DNA of 64,000 bases from an uncultured Oscillospiraceae bacterium (GCA_934589665.1 CAKTOJ010000001.1:1-64000), one strand, 5' to 3'. Shown: positions 49,938 through 60,735, numbered from the stretch's first letter. Numbers and translations: made by a program. The notes: a model not told the origin generated them from the letters alone.

Positions 49938-50910
49938 GGGGTCGCTCCTTTTGCGATGATCTTTGCAGGTGTTTTTGGATTTTCCGCATGGGATAGCCCA
50001 GCAGATAAGCGGTGGTCTCCCGGCGAACGGCAGGTCCGGCGCTTTGCCAGAGATAGGCCATGCCGGTGCGGGTAAAGCCCGGTTCCCGCCGCAGCAGACC
50101 CGTCAGATACCGCTCGACAGGATAAAGCTTGCGGGAGGAGTAGTCGATTCTGCCCTGAAAATATCCCTCCAGCGCGACAAGCTGGCGCATGGTGGCAAGC
50201 AGACTGTCCGCCTGATGGGCCGCGGCCTGTGAAGCGGCGCTGGTACCGCCCTTCTTGATAACGCGGCGGTAAGCGCTCATACAGTCGGGCGAGAGAAAAA
50301 TATCTCCCCGCAGCAGAAGAAGAGAAAAAATGGTCAGGTCACCGACCAACGGATGGGCGGTGCGGATAATGGAATAATCACCGCCGTCCTGATAGATGTT
50401 GCGGTATAGGAGCGTGGCGGTTTGAAACGTGAAGCCCTCCCGGAGAAAGTCTGCAAGCGTATAGCGCTGTCCGCCGTCGGGAAAAGGAGGCTGCGGCTTC
50501 AGCGGAACGCCAGCCTCGTCGACCACCTCGCAGGCGTGGGCGCAGCCGATGTACTCCGGATGCGCGTCCAGAAAATCCGCCTGCTTTTGCAGCTTGTGGG
50601 GATCGGTCCAGTAATCGTCGGTTTCCAGCGTGATGATGTATGTACCGCTGGCGCGCGTAATCAGATCATAAAAGTTGCTTGTGCCGCCCATATTTTTTTC
50701 CCGGTAGAGCATTTGAAATACGCCGGGATGCTCGGCTTCATACGCTTGCAGGACCGTGCGGGAATTGTCCGGCGAGCAGTCCTCCCCCACCAGAATTTCA
50801 ATGGGGAAGTCCACCTCCTGCATGAGGATACTGTCCAGCGCCTGCCGAATGTAGGGCGCGTGGTTGTAGCAGGGGCAGATTATGGAGATGCGGGGTGTGC
50901 ATTCAGACAT
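49927..50910 (-). CDS. Glycosyltransferase family 2
   Basis: 327 residues. N-terminal GT-A fold: ISIICPCYNHAPYIRQALDS, ILVGEDCSPDNS, and ETDDYWTDPHKL, where the acidic DD pair binds metal and nucleotide sugar. The C-terminal half is less conserved. It probably adds one sugar to the lipid-linked repeat unit. It overlaps both neighbours by a few bases. Confidence 0.9.
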   Translation of the reverse strand: MSECTPRISIICPCYNHAPYIRQALDSILMQEVDFPIEILVGEDCSPDNSRTVLQAYEAEHPGVFQMLYREKNMGGTSNFYDLITRASGTYIITLETDDYWTDPHKLQKQADFLDAHPEYIGCAHACEVVDEAGVPLKPQPPFPDGGQRYTLADFLREGFTFQTATLLYRNIYQDGGDYSIIRTAHPLVGDLTIFSLLLLRGDIFLSPDCMSAYRRVIKKGGTSAASQAAAHQADSLLATMRQLVALEGYFQGRIDYSSRKLYPVERYLTGLLRREPGFTRTGMAYLWQSAGPAVRRETTAYLLGYPMRKIQKHLQRSSQKERPHVQ

Positions 50911-52198
50911 GAGATCCTCCTGATTTCTCTTCCTCTTTTCGCTGCAACAGCAGCCAGGATGCCAGAAACATCGCGTTCGGTGTCTTCTGCAAAAAGGGCT
51001 CTTTTAACTCCGCAATCATCAGAAATAGTAAAAATAGGCCCGCCGCACGCTTTGTAAAACGATCCCGAATTCGGAACCGTTCATAGGCCAGGAAGCCATA
51101 GGCCCACAGGTAATAAAGTACAGCGCCTACCATGCCCAGTGCCATATAATAACGGACATAGCCGACATCGCTGAACGTACTGATCCCATGAACGGTCGTT
51201 CCCGTCATGATACCGGTTCCCCAAAAGGTTTCTTCCGTCAGTGGTGGGATTCCCATATCAACTAAGATTTGTACGGTAGAACCCTCTCCAACGCCTTTGA
51301 TAAATATTTCTCCAACCCAGCGGATGGTTGTCTGCTTCAAATAACTGTCAGGGGCGAAAAGAACATATGCAGCGAGAGCCAGAAGTCCCAGCACTCCAAA
51401 ACAGATCAGCCTTACAGCAAAGCCTGTGCTCTGCACCAGCAGATGAAAAAGCAGAAGAACCAGCAGAGCAAGTCCCATATAAAGGCCTGTTCGTCCCACG
51501 AACATCAGCGATAGTAAAAACACGAAGTATAGGAGAAGATAGCACACCTTTCGAGTTTTCCATGCGAAATAAAAACAGAGTGCGCAGCCAATGAATAAAA
51601 TCCAGGAGCCGGTGGCTCCGGCGGCGCCCAGCATTCCGACACGGGTTCCGCTTGCCATGCCTGCCTCCAGCCGGCCGTCGCTGTCCGGAACAAAATGATA
51701 GTAAATAAACATCCGAAACGCGCCGGAAAAACGGGACAAAACCGCAACGATGGCCTGTGTGGTCAGCACAGCAAGCTGTACGTGCAGAAATTCCTCTGCG
51801 CTGTCAAAGACCCATGTGAGCAACAGGGGAAACACGATTAAAAAAAGGCACTGCCCCAGAAGCTGCGTGACGGTAAAAGCTTGGTTTCCTTCTATTGCCG
51901 CGTTATAGGCCCTTGTGTGCTGAATGTAGACCCCATAAGCGAAGAGTGCGGCTGTCCATCCGACAAGCGGAATCAGCTCCCGACGGAACGGTAGTCCACG
52001 CGGAACGCCTTTCCAGCCGATGAAAAGCAGCATTGCCACAAAGACGATTTTGCGGAGGGTAAGTGCTCCGCCAAGCCGAATATCAAATTCCAGCCCGAAC
52101 AGGAGCAGGTACAAAAAGATCTCTCTCCAAAGGCTGATATCCGCTGAGGCAGGTTTTAACGGATTGGCCCGATATGGATTGAGAACGATTCTGGTCAT
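50903..52198 (-). CDS. O-antigen/exopolysaccharide polymerase, Wzy-like
   Basis: 431 residues, about 10-12 membrane helices with a large outer loop near residues 300-355 (FIKGVGEGSTVQILVDMGI and ETFWGTGIMTGTT). Wzy proteins are poorly conserved, so the assignment rests on topology and context: one such protein beside Wzx and glycosyltransferases. The ATG at 52198 follows AAGGAGA. Base composition is more AT-rich than the flanking genes. Confidence 0.78.
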   Translation of the reverse strand: MTRIVLNPYRANPLKPASADISLWREIFLYLLLFGLEFDIRLGGALTLRKIVFVAMLLFIGWKGVPRGLPFRRELIPLVGWTAALFAYGVYIQHTRAYNAAIEGNQAFTVTQLLGQCLFLIVFPLLLTWVFDSAEEFLHVQLAVLTTQAIVAVLSRFSGAFRMFIYYHFVPDSDGRLEAGMASGTRVGMLGAAGATGSWILFIGCALCFYFAWKTRKVCYLLLYFVFLLSLMFVGRTGLYMGLALLVLLLFHLLVQSTGFAVRLICFGVLGLLALAAYVLFAPDSYLKQTTIRWVGEIFIKGVGEGSTVQILVDMGIPPLTEETFWGTGIMTGTTVHGISTFSDVGYVRYYMALGMVGAVLYYLWAYGFLAYERFRIRDRFTKRAAGLFLLFLMIAELKEPFLQKTPNAMFLASWLLLQRKEEEKSGGSHV

Positions 52199-52275
52199 AT
52201 GGGTGTCTCCTTCTTTAAGCGTTCCATGCGAAAACGTCTCCTTACAAGCGAACCGGTATGTATCGAGGTGCTGCT

Positions 52276-52398
52276 TTATTCTCCTCTGTTCGGACCGATG
52301 CCGCTGACATCGATCCATTCGCCCAGCCGGAGCAGCGAAAAACGGACATAGCTGCTCCTTTTCAGCAGATTTTTCAATGAGCGATAGATGCTTGCCAT
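52276..52398 (-). CDS. Small 40-residue protein or truncated gene in the polysaccharide operon
   Basis: ATG 52398 to TAA 52276, reading MASIYRSLKNLLKRSSYV and ending DVSGIGPNRGE. ACAGGAGAG sits 7 bases upstream at the end of the GT4 gene, so translation is likely. It is basic at the N-terminus and could lie on a membrane as an amphipathic helix. It could also be the remaining 5' end of a lost glycosyl- or acyltransferase. No family recognised. Confidence 0.5.
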   Translation of the reverse strand: MASIYRSLKNLLKRSSYVRFSLLRLGEWIDVSGIGPNRGE

Positions 52399-52401
52399 AG
52401 T

Positions 52402-53493
52402 TTATCTCTCCTGTAACCGCTGCTCGAGGTAGCGATAAAATTGATCGCCGATGCAGACGGTATCGTGCGTTTCACGGATCGCGCGGGCACGGCGGCCCAG
52501 CTGTTCACAGAGGCCGTCATCCTCCAGCAGCGCACAGATGCGCCTGGCGATGGCCTCCACGTCATGAACCGGCACCAGAAAGCCGTTCTCGCCGGAGTCG
52601 ATCAGGTCGGACGGGCCGAAATCGCAGTCGGTGGAGACGCAGGCACAGCCGCTGGCCATTGCTTCCAGCAGGACGTTGGGCATGCCCTCTGACCGGCTGG
52701 TCATCACGAAGATCTTGTGGCAGGCATACTCCTGCAGAACGGTCTGCGAGCGGCCGCGGAACGATACGGACTCCGAAAGGCCAAGGTCCTGCGCCAGACG
52801 CTCCAGATTCTGCCGCTCAGCGCCGTCGCCAAACAGATCCAGATGCGCCTGCGGGTGCCGCTTCACCACAAGGGCAAGGGCACGGAGCAGATCGTCGAAG
52901 CACTTGCCCGCATCCATGCGCCCCACGGCGCAAAGGCCGGAGCGCTGTGCCCAAGGCAGCTCGGCCGTCTGAAACTGCGCCGCGTCGATCATGTTGTGCA
53001 GGACAATGGACCTGCGCTGCGTCGCTTTGGGAAAAAGCGCCTGCACGCCGGCGGTTTGGAAAATAAAACCGTCGCAGAGCATGGAAACCGGCTTACGAAT
53101 AGAACTCCGGATGCCCTTTGGCTGGCTGTATGGATTAGCACGCTCCGAGCCAATAATACGGTATCCCTGAAGACCGCGTGCCAGCCATGCGCGCAGCTGG
53201 TACTCAGTGGAAAAACACAGCACCACATCCGGACGGAAGGCGGAAAAGGTTCGCCGGATGGTGCGGAGCGCGCGCAGGTTATTCCGCACGGCGTCTATGC
53301 AGCCGCTGCTGTTTTTGGCAATGTTCATCGGAACATACCGGACGGAGGACGCAAGCGGATAAAAGGAAGCCTCGCCGTTCATTGTAACGATCTCCACTGC
53401 GTTCCCATGCTCTGCCATGCTGTTGGCCAGTAAGGAGATCATGCGCTCGGCACCGCCGAAGTGCATACTGTAATAAAAAAAGAGAATCCGCAT
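52402..53493 (-). CDS. Glycosyltransferase family 4
   Basis: 363 residues, GT-B fold. The N-terminus ILFFYYSMHFGGAERMISLL is the acceptor-domain glycine motif. The donor domain has AVGRMDAGKCFDDLLRA, LFGDGAERQNL and MTSRSEGMPNVLLEAMASG, with the paired Glu residues of the GT4 EX7E site. It uses a nucleotide-activated sugar on the lipid-linked repeat unit. The specific sugar is unknown. Confidence 0.92.
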   Translation of the reverse strand: MRILFFYYSMHFGGAERMISLLANSMAEHGNAVEIVTMNGEASFYPLASSVRYVPMNIAKNSSGCIDAVRNNLRALRTIRRTFSAFRPDVVLCFSTEYQLRAWLARGLQGYRIIGSERANPYSQPKGIRSSIRKPVSMLCDGFIFQTAGVQALFPKATQRRSIVLHNMIDAAQFQTAELPWAQRSGLCAVGRMDAGKCFDDLLRALALVVKRHPQAHLDLFGDGAERQNLERLAQDLGLSESVSFRGRSQTVLQEYACHKIFVMTSRSEGMPNVLLEAMASGCACVSTDCDFGPSDLIDSGENGFLVPVHDVEAIARRICALLEDDGLCEQLGRRARAIRETHDTVCIGDQFYRYLEQRLQER

Positions 53494-53528
53494 AGTGTTT
53501 TCGACTGCCGTACAGACAGTTACTCCTA

Positions 53529-54497
53529 TTATTGGGGTAAGTCTTCCCTGCGAAATTCATACGCACTGGAAAGATCGATCCAATCACCCATCCTCCGCTC
53601 CCATTCGTCTGGGTAAAAGCGGCCAAGGCCGCCGCCCGGCGAAAAGGTCAACTCTGAAAAATAAATTTGCTCGTTGATACAGAACAAATCTACACGGACG
53701 AATGGAATGCCTGCAGAAAGGCTTTTTGCGATCTCTACCATACGCGCCCATTCTCGCGGCTTTTCAAGGGTAAACGGGAACTGCTCATGGTCCTTTCGGT
53801 AAAATTCTGCGGGCGTCCAATCCAGATTTTTAAAGGAAAGCTGGTCTCGTTTTACGCCATCCACCATATTGGCAAAGCCCAGATAAAAAAACTTGGGCTC
53901 TCCATTAAAGCAATAAAACTTATAGTCAACAAGCCCCTGCGCCGTACTGGCGCTGGAATTTGTATCCTCCATATATTGCTCGGCAAAAATGCAGGGTTCG
54001 ATGTTCTTATAAGGCCATTCACGACTGCTCCAGAAATAATTCCTACCTAACGCTTCATTCATTTTTTTCCGAACCGCAGCCCGATCAAGCGTTCGCTTAT
54101 CTGTGCACACGACCACGGAACCGCAGTCATGGTTGCACTTGAGCACAAACTGCTCGGGCAGCGCATCAAAGTCGATCTCGTCGGCGCTCTGCCACGGTCC
54201 GCCGAGAACCGGTATGATATGCGCCCATCCGATCTTCTCCGCAACATAAGCCTTGGCCGCATACTTGTCCGCCATGATCGTATATAGAGGATTACGGTTA
54301 TGAAGTTTGAGCCATTGGAGCTTTTCATTAAAGCCTTTCGGCGTCTTCAGATCAAGTGAATAGCCCATTTCCTTCGGCGACCATCTCAACTTCAGGAATA
54401 CTTCGTCTGATACCCAGTCCAGCAGCCGCATGGCAGAAAGTTTTGCGAAAATTGCCCGCGGATAGGCAGAATACCATTTAATTGCAGCAAAACTCAT
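53529..54497 (-). CDS. ATP-grasp TupA-like protein
   Basis: 322 residues of the TupA-like ATP-grasp group often found in polysaccharide loci. Marks are TPKGFNEKLQWLKLHNRNP, MADKYAAKAYVAEKIG, FVLKCNHDCGSVV for ATP, and VRVDLFCINEQIYFSELTFSPGGG near the end, which supplies the metal-binding Asp and Glu. The family is thought to ligate amino acids or similar groups to sugar acids through an amide bond. A GalNAcA residue from this locus would be a suitable acceptor; that link is inference. Confidence 0.8.
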   Translation of the reverse strand: MSFAAIKWYSAYPRAIFAKLSAMRLLDWVSDEVFLKLRWSPKEMGYSLDLKTPKGFNEKLQWLKLHNRNPLYTIMADKYAAKAYVAEKIGWAHIIPVLGGPWQSADEIDFDALPEQFVLKCNHDCGSVVVCTDKRTLDRAAVRKKMNEALGRNYFWSSREWPYKNIEPCIFAEQYMEDTNSSASTAQGLVDYKFYCFNGEPKFFYLGFANMVDGVKRDQLSFKNLDWTPAEFYRKDHEQFPFTLEKPREWARMVEIAKSLSAGIPFVRVDLFCINEQIYFSELTFSPGGGLGRFYPDEWERRMGDWIDLSSAYEFRREDLPQ

Positions 54498-54528
54498 TTC
54501 CTATTACACTCCTGATCCAGTATTTTCA

Positions 54529-55746
54529 TCAAATGTGCGCGATAGCGTTCCGCTGCACTGAAAGTGCAGAACCCTCCAGAATCGCACTGAAACGCTGTGC
54601 GCAAACATCATAGGAAAACTCCTGTGCACGGGCCGCTGCCTTCGCTCCGTATGCGGCGCGAAGTTCGGGATCTTTCAAGTAACAATCGATAGCCTGTGCC
54701 AGAACTTCTTCCTCCGGCAGGATCTTTGTGCTGTAGTCCGGCGTCTGCGTCAGACGGGGAACAAGAATGCCGTATTCCGCCTGTTCGATCTCTGCGGCAA
54801 CAGTCTCATACGACTTTTTAGACAAAATTTCTCGCGGACCAGTCGGGCAATCTGCCGCAACCACCGGTACACCGCAGGCCATGGCTTCCGCCAGCGCATT
54901 AGGAAAGCCCTCGCGAACAGAAGAAAGCACGTAAACGTCTGCGTGCGCTGTATAGGCGTGGGGATTACTGCAAAAATCTGCAAAACGCACCGTATCCTCC
55001 AGTCCAAGACGGCGGGTCAACGCTTGAAGGCTGGCTTTATTGTCCTGATAATCGGCTCCGACAATTGTCAGTTGAATATCCGGATAGTCTTTCCTCAGCA
55101 AAGATACCGCTTTGATAAGATGCCAGTAGCCCTTTTCCGGACGACAGGCGCCAACCGAAACGAGTTTCGGCATTTTTCCGTCGTCATAGCCCTCTGGCAG
55201 TTCCTCATGTGCGTGCGAGGAGATCTGTGCGCAGTCATAGCCGTTGTAGAGCACCTCCGTCTTTTCTGCAATAGCGGGTATCTTTTCACGCAGCAACGCT
55301 TCAATGCCGTGAGATACGCAGATTACTTTATCCGCTCGGCGGAACAGCAACCTAAATAGTCGGTTTTTCACTATGCGTTCCGCCGTTGCGTAGCCACGGA
55401 TAGAGGGCAACATCCGGATTCCTTTTTCTTTGCACAGCAGACTGATGAGATTTGGCCCTAAGCCGAAGCTCACACAGGCGATGGGCTGGTACTGCCTGAG
55501 AAAACGACGCAGATGATGACATCGAATCAAAGTGCCTTTGATTTTCTGGATATAGGAAGACGTGTATTGCGTTTTTATGTTCATATCCAAAATAGTGCCA
55601 AAAACCGGGTAGTTAATCACCTCTCCGTTCAGAAGAACGACGTAAACTTCATATTTTTCGCAGAGCATGGCGCTTAGCCGGGAGACGAATGTCTCCTGTC
55701 CGCCAAAATCCATCACAGGTAAAAAAAGGAAAACCGCCTTTTTCAT
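54529..55746 (-). CDS. Glycosyltransferase family 4
   Basis: 405 residues, GT-B fold. FLFLPVMDFGGQETFVSRLS is the acceptor-domain motif; the donor part has VSVGACRPEKGYWHLIKAV, LTIVGADYQD and VLSSVREGFPNALAEAMACG with the EX7E pair. The ATG at 55746 makes an ATGA junction with the upstream gene and fits the family N-terminus better than the ATG 9 bases earlier. Confidence 0.91.
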   Translation of the reverse strand: MKKAVFLFLPVMDFGGQETFVSRLSAMLCEKYEVYVVLLNGEVINYPVFGTILDMNIKTQYTSSYIQKIKGTLIRCHHLRRFLRQYQPIACVSFGLGPNLISLLCKEKGIRMLPSIRGYATAERIVKNRLFRLLFRRADKVICVSHGIEALLREKIPAIAEKTEVLYNGYDCAQISSHAHEELPEGYDDGKMPKLVSVGACRPEKGYWHLIKAVSLLRKDYPDIQLTIVGADYQDNKASLQALTRRLGLEDTVRFADFCSNPHAYTAHADVYVLSSVREGFPNALAEAMACGVPVVAADCPTGPREILSKKSYETVAAEIEQAEYGILVPRLTQTPDYSTKILPEEEVLAQAIDCYLKDPELRAAYGAKAAARAQEFSYDVCAQRFSAILEGSALSVQRNAIAHI

Positions 55747-56525
55747 AAACGGCACACCCTCTCTAACAGATAATAACCCGCATATATTATTTTGCTGGAG
55801 GTGAAAACAGCGTGATAACGAGGAGCCTCTGTACCTCCAAAGCCCTTTTTAAATGCGTTGATTGCTGCAAGGGCTGGATCGGTGGCGTAACCACCCCAGT
55901 CATACACTGCATAACCTTGCTCTTTGAACCAGAGCATATCCTGATAGTGCAGATACCGGTTGCAGCGGCCAATGGCTGCGCGCTGTGCAGAGGTTTCTGC
56001 ATTGCGGAACACAGAAACGGAATACAGCAGACGGGTAATCCCGTCGCCCATTACATAGACATGGTAAGCTGCCGGCTTTCCTTCGTTCAAACCAACTGTC
56101 AGTGCAAGAATGCCCGCCTTACACTGTTCTCGCATATGGTTTGCCACAGATGTGACCTGCATGTTTTTCTGCCGGTGCATTTCCGCATAGGCGGCATCAA
56201 ATTCACTGATCCGATCATCATGACGAAGAAGCTCGTCGGAGCAGTACTGGATGCAGGCAGCACCGTCTCTTCCCGCACGGCGAATTTCGTTGCGCACATT
56301 ACTCTCGCAGCGCTGCATCAACTCTTCCGGCGCTAAAGTCAGATCCGTTACAAGAGTCCTTGCATTTCGCCGGGCGATGAGATGCCATCCTTGCGGAAAT
56401 TGGAATTCCTCTGGTATGTCATGACAAGAGCAAACAGGAGAAAATTCTTCTATATCTGCAGGAATACGAAACCACACCTCTACAGCAGCAATCCCATGAA
56501 TTTTTCTTTTATAATACAAAGTCAC
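55743..56525 (-). CDS. FemAB/GNAT-like acyltransferase
   Basis: 260 residues resembling the FemABX/BioF2-like GNAT group. The N-terminal part gives TLVTDLTLAPEELMQRCESN and VRNEIRRAGRDGA, seen in acceptors of activated acyl groups; the C-terminal half has HVYVMGDGITRLLYSVS, DWGGYATDP and INAFKKGFGG, the usual end motif. Members use aminoacyl-tRNA or acyl-CoA to amidate peptides or sugars. In this locus it may acylate an amino sugar. Overlaps the deacetylase gene by 4 bp. Confidence 0.72.
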   Translation of the reverse strand: MTLYYKRKIHGIAAVEVWFRIPADIEEFSPVCSCHDIPEEFQFPQGWHLIARRNARTLVTDLTLAPEELMQRCESNVRNEIRRAGRDGAACIQYCSDELLRHDDRISEFDAAYAEMHRQKNMQVTSVANHMREQCKAGILALTVGLNEGKPAAYHVYVMGDGITRLLYSVSVFRNAETSAQRAAIGRCNRYLHYQDMLWFKEQGYAVYDWGGYATDPALAAINAFKKGFGGTEAPRYHAVFTSSKIIYAGYYLLERVCRL

Positions 56526-57316
56526 TCACTCCTGTTGTTCCCATTTCTTAGTTGCATGATGGTTTTGACGCACTTTTTCTCAGCGGGGATTATATTGCAA
56601 GATAATGCATGACAGATTCGGAATGCGACGCCTTCAAACTGAGCCGCGTTATCACAAAGCTCTTGAAACGAGGTGCACTTCTTGCTGCTCTTCTGAAAAA
56701 AGCGCTCAATCCTTTTAAAATTTTTTTCTTTCCACAGATTGACATGGAAGCATACAGTATCATATCCGCATATACCCCACCAAGGCTGCGCCCAAGTCTG
56801 TGGCACAAAAAGAACACCGTTTTTCCGATACGGATAAACGCCGAGACCGTCTGTAACGGTGAAAATACCATTGGCCTTCAGCGCCTCCACTGTAGTCCAG
56901 TCCATGGAGTGGCCGGGCGCCATGAATGCGTCTACCTTCAAACCATGCGCCTCCAGAACGGCCTTGCCCAAACGGATTTTTTCCTCCTGCCGGTCATAGG
57001 GCAAGCCGGCAAACTCGGCACGAGGATTGATCCCAAACATTCCACCATCAGTCGTTACATATACATGGTCATATCCGTGGAGGGCGATAGCCCAGCCGCG
57101 TTCATGCTGAAGCATACGCATTTCTGCCCAGAATTCCTCGTGAGAAAGTCGGCGCTCCCCTGTCTGGGCCTTCAGCTTCTGGTCCGCATTTGCCGGAATG
57201 ACGCCAATAATAGGGCGGATGTTGTATTGAAAGAACAAATCACGGACACGGGAAAAATTTTCATAATTCATATCCCAGGAGATATCATCCAGCCGAAATA
57301 TATATTGTTTTGCCAT
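56522..57316 (-). CDS. DUF2334-type polysaccharide deacetylase
   Basis: 264 residues, a NodB-like barrel. FRLDDISWDMNYENF gives the Asp pair and IALHGYDHVYV the two metal-binding His residues; APGHSMDWTTVEALKANGI is the later conserved block. It could remove acetyl groups from an N-acetyl sugar of the repeat unit, after which the FemAB/GNAT-like product of the next gene could add another acyl group. That partnership is inference from the 4-bp overlap. No signal peptide is seen, so it acts in the cytoplasm. Confidence 0.8.
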   Translation of the reverse strand: MAKQYIFRLDDISWDMNYENFSRVRDLFFQYNIRPIIGVIPANADQKLKAQTGERRLSHEEFWAEMRMLQHERGWAIALHGYDHVYVTTDGGMFGINPRAEFAGLPYDRQEEKIRLGKAVLEAHGLKVDAFMAPGHSMDWTTVEALKANGIFTVTDGLGVYPYRKNGVLFVPQTWAQPWWGICGYDTVCFHVNLWKEKNFKRIERFFQKSSKKCTSFQELCDNAAQFEGVAFRICHALSCNIIPAEKKCVKTIMQLRNGNNRSE

Positions 57317-57319
57317 TCC

Positions 57320-58423
57320 TCACCACAGCTCCTCATACGCCTGCACGACGCGGCGGATGTCATACTCCGTCTGCGCGCGGCGGCGGTTCTCCTGCCCGAT
57401 GCGCTCCCGCTCCTCAATCGGCAGCGAAAGCGCCCAGGCCATTTTTTCCGTCAATGCGGCACGGTCCCCCGGTGCGAACACGCAGGTATCCCGCGCGAGG
57501 ATGCGCCGCGTATCGCCCACGTCCGTCGTCAGGCAAACACACCCGCAGGACATGGCCTGCACCAAGGTCACGGGGAAGGCCTCCCCCGCAGAGTGCAGCA
57601 CATAAAGATCACAACCGGACAGCAGGCGCGGCACATCGTGCCGCAGGCCAAGCAGGAACACATCCTTCCCGACCGTCAGCCCCTCCTCTTCGCACAGGGC
57701 GCTCAGCCGCGGATTTTCCGGAACAACGCCCATTCCGCACAGCACAGCCGCCACGCCGCCACGGCCTTGGCGCAGGGCGCCGAATGCGTGCAGGAAGGTG
57801 GGAATGTCCTTAATGGGAATGTCCTTTGTGACCGAGAGAATGATTTTTTCAGAGGGGGAAATCCCCAGCTCACAGAGCAGAGACTCCCGCGCCGCGCTGT
57901 CGGGATGATACGCCGCACAGTCGCAGCCGTTATCGAGAATACAGCCCTTCTCCCCCGCATAGCCGATGGCTTCGTGTACCGCACGGCACTCAAGGCCGAC
58001 ATAGGCAACGGCGTCGACATGCTTGCTCCAGCGCGCGCAGATGCGGCTGAGAAGAAGCGTCATGCGGCTGTTGAGCGCCGGATCGAGATTACTGTGGTGG
58101 ATGCACCAGACAATACGCCCGACACCGGCGGCCTTCCCGGCGAGAAAGCCGAAAAAGCTGGCGTGGTACATCCAGCAGCACAGGGTATCCGCTCCGCGCA
58201 GCAGCCGCGTGAGGCGAAGAAGCGTGGAAACCGGACGGCGGCGCAGGGAAAGCTCCGTGACCGCAACGCCAAGCTCGGCGAGCAGGGGCTCATAGTAGTG
58301 CGATTCCCCGAAGGAAATGACGCTCTGCCCCTCCCTGTGCCCGTATTGGAGCACCTGATAGAGCATCGTCTCCGCGCCGCCCTTACCGAGGCCGGCGATC
58401 AGATGGACAACCTTTTTCCCCAT
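57320..58423 (-). CDS. Glycosyltransferase family 4
   Basis: 367 residues, GT-B fold. VVHLIAGLGKGGAETMLYQV is the acceptor motif, ILSVTKDIPIKDIPTFLHAF and VLHSAGEAFPVTLVQAMSCG mark the donor domain. GC content returns to the level of the surrounding chromosome here. Its start touches the stop of the upstream epimerase gene. Confidence 0.91.
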   Translation of the reverse strand: MGKKVVHLIAGLGKGGAETMLYQVLQYGHREGQSVISFGESHYYEPLLAELGVAVTELSLRRRPVSTLLRLTRLLRGADTLCCWMYHASFFGFLAGKAAGVGRIVWCIHHSNLDPALNSRMTLLLSRICARWSKHVDAVAYVGLECRAVHEAIGYAGEKGCILDNGCDCAAYHPDSAARESLLCELGISPSEKIILSVTKDIPIKDIPTFLHAFGALRQGRGGVAAVLCGMGVVPENPRLSALCEEEGLTVGKDVFLLGLRHDVPRLLSGCDLYVLHSAGEAFPVTLVQAMSCGCVCLTTDVGDTRRILARDTCVFAPGDRAALTEKMAWALSLPIEERERIGQENRRRAQTEYDIRRVVQAYEELW

Positions 58424-59397
58424 CAGAGGTTGTCCCGGTACCAGGCGATGGCTTCGGCAATGCCGCGCTGGAAGTCCCAGTCGGGATCATATCCAAGCAG
58501 CGCACGGGCCTTGGAGATATCCGCGTTGGAGTGCTTGATATCGCCGGGGCGGTCAGGGCCGAACACCGGCTCGATGTCCACGTTCAAGGCCTTGGTCAGG
58601 CCGTAGTAAATATCGATGAGGTACTCCCGCCCGCCGTAAGCGATGTTGAACGCCTCGCCGTCGGCCTCATGGCCGGAAAGGCAGGCCTTGAGATTGGCCT
58701 CGATGACATTTTCAATATAGGTGAAGTCCCGGCTCTGCTTCCCATCGCCGTGGATGGTGGGGCGCTCCCCGTGCAGAAGCTGGCGGAGAAACTTCGGAAT
58801 CACGGCGGCATATGCGCCGTCGGGATCCTGCCTGCGGCCAAAGACGTTGAAGTAGCGCAGGCCGACGGTCGGCAGGCCGTAGTGCAGGGTGTACTGCTTG
58901 GCCCACTCCTCATCGCAGCGCTTCGTGAGCGCGTAGGGCGAGAGCAGATGGCCCTCCCTGCCCTCCTTTTTGGGAAGCGTCGGCTCATCGCCGTACACGG
59001 AGGAGCTGGAGGCATAGACAAACTTCTTCACGCCGTTCTGCCGCGCGGCCTCCATCATATTCAGCGTGCCCTGAATGTTGTTGGCGCAGTAGAAAAGCGG
59101 CAGCTCGATGCTGCGGGGCACACTGCCCCATGCCGCCTGATTGAGCACATAGTCCACGCCCTCACAGGCGGTCATGCAGGTATCGAGATCCTTGATGTCG
59201 CCCTTGATAAACGTATAATTGGGCTCGTCTGCAAACAATTCGGCGTTCGCCTGCTTACCTGTGGACAGATCGTCCAGACAGCGCACGCGGCAGCCGAGCT
59301 TCAGGATCGCCTCACAGAGGTTCGAGCCGATGAAGCCCGCGCCGCCGGTGACGAGAAAGGTGGTATTTTCCGGAAATTTCAGGTGTTGATAGCCCAT
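58423..59397 (-). CDS. UDP-N-acetylhexosamine 4-epimerase (WbpP/TviC-like SDR)
   Basis: 324 residues. [19 protein letters not shown] is the NAD site, YASSSSVYGDEPTLPK the catalytic Ser region and Tyr-x3-Lys lies in SPYALTKRCDEEWAK. The sequence fits the WbpP/CapI/TviC branch that interconverts GlcNAc/GalNAc or their uronic acids. The neighbouring dehydrogenase makes UDP-GlcNAcA, so UDP-GalNAcA is the likely product, as in Vi antigen synthesis. The ATG at 59397 has GGAGG 8 bases upstream; the GTG 6 bases earlier is too close to it. Confidence 0.87.
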   Translation of the reverse strand: MGYQHLKFPENTTFLVTGGAGFIGSNLCEAILKLGCRVRCLDDLSTGKQANAELFADEPNYTFIKGDIKDLDTCMTACEGVDYVLNQAAWGSVPRSIELPLFYCANNIQGTLNMMEAARQNGVKKFVYASSSSVYGDEPTLPKKEGREGHLLSPYALTKRCDEEWAKQYTLHYGLPTVGLRYFNVFGRRQDPDGAYAAVIPKFLRQLLHGERPTIHGDGKQSRDFTYIENVIEANLKACLSGHEADGEAFNIAYGGREYLIDIYYGLTKALNVDIEPVFGPDRPGDIKHSNADISKARALLGYDPDWDFQRGIAEAIAWYRDNL

Positions 59398-59399
59398 GC

Positions 59400-60710
<1,311 letters not shown>

Positions 60711-60735
60711 CTTATCTGCCTCCGTATCCCGCATT

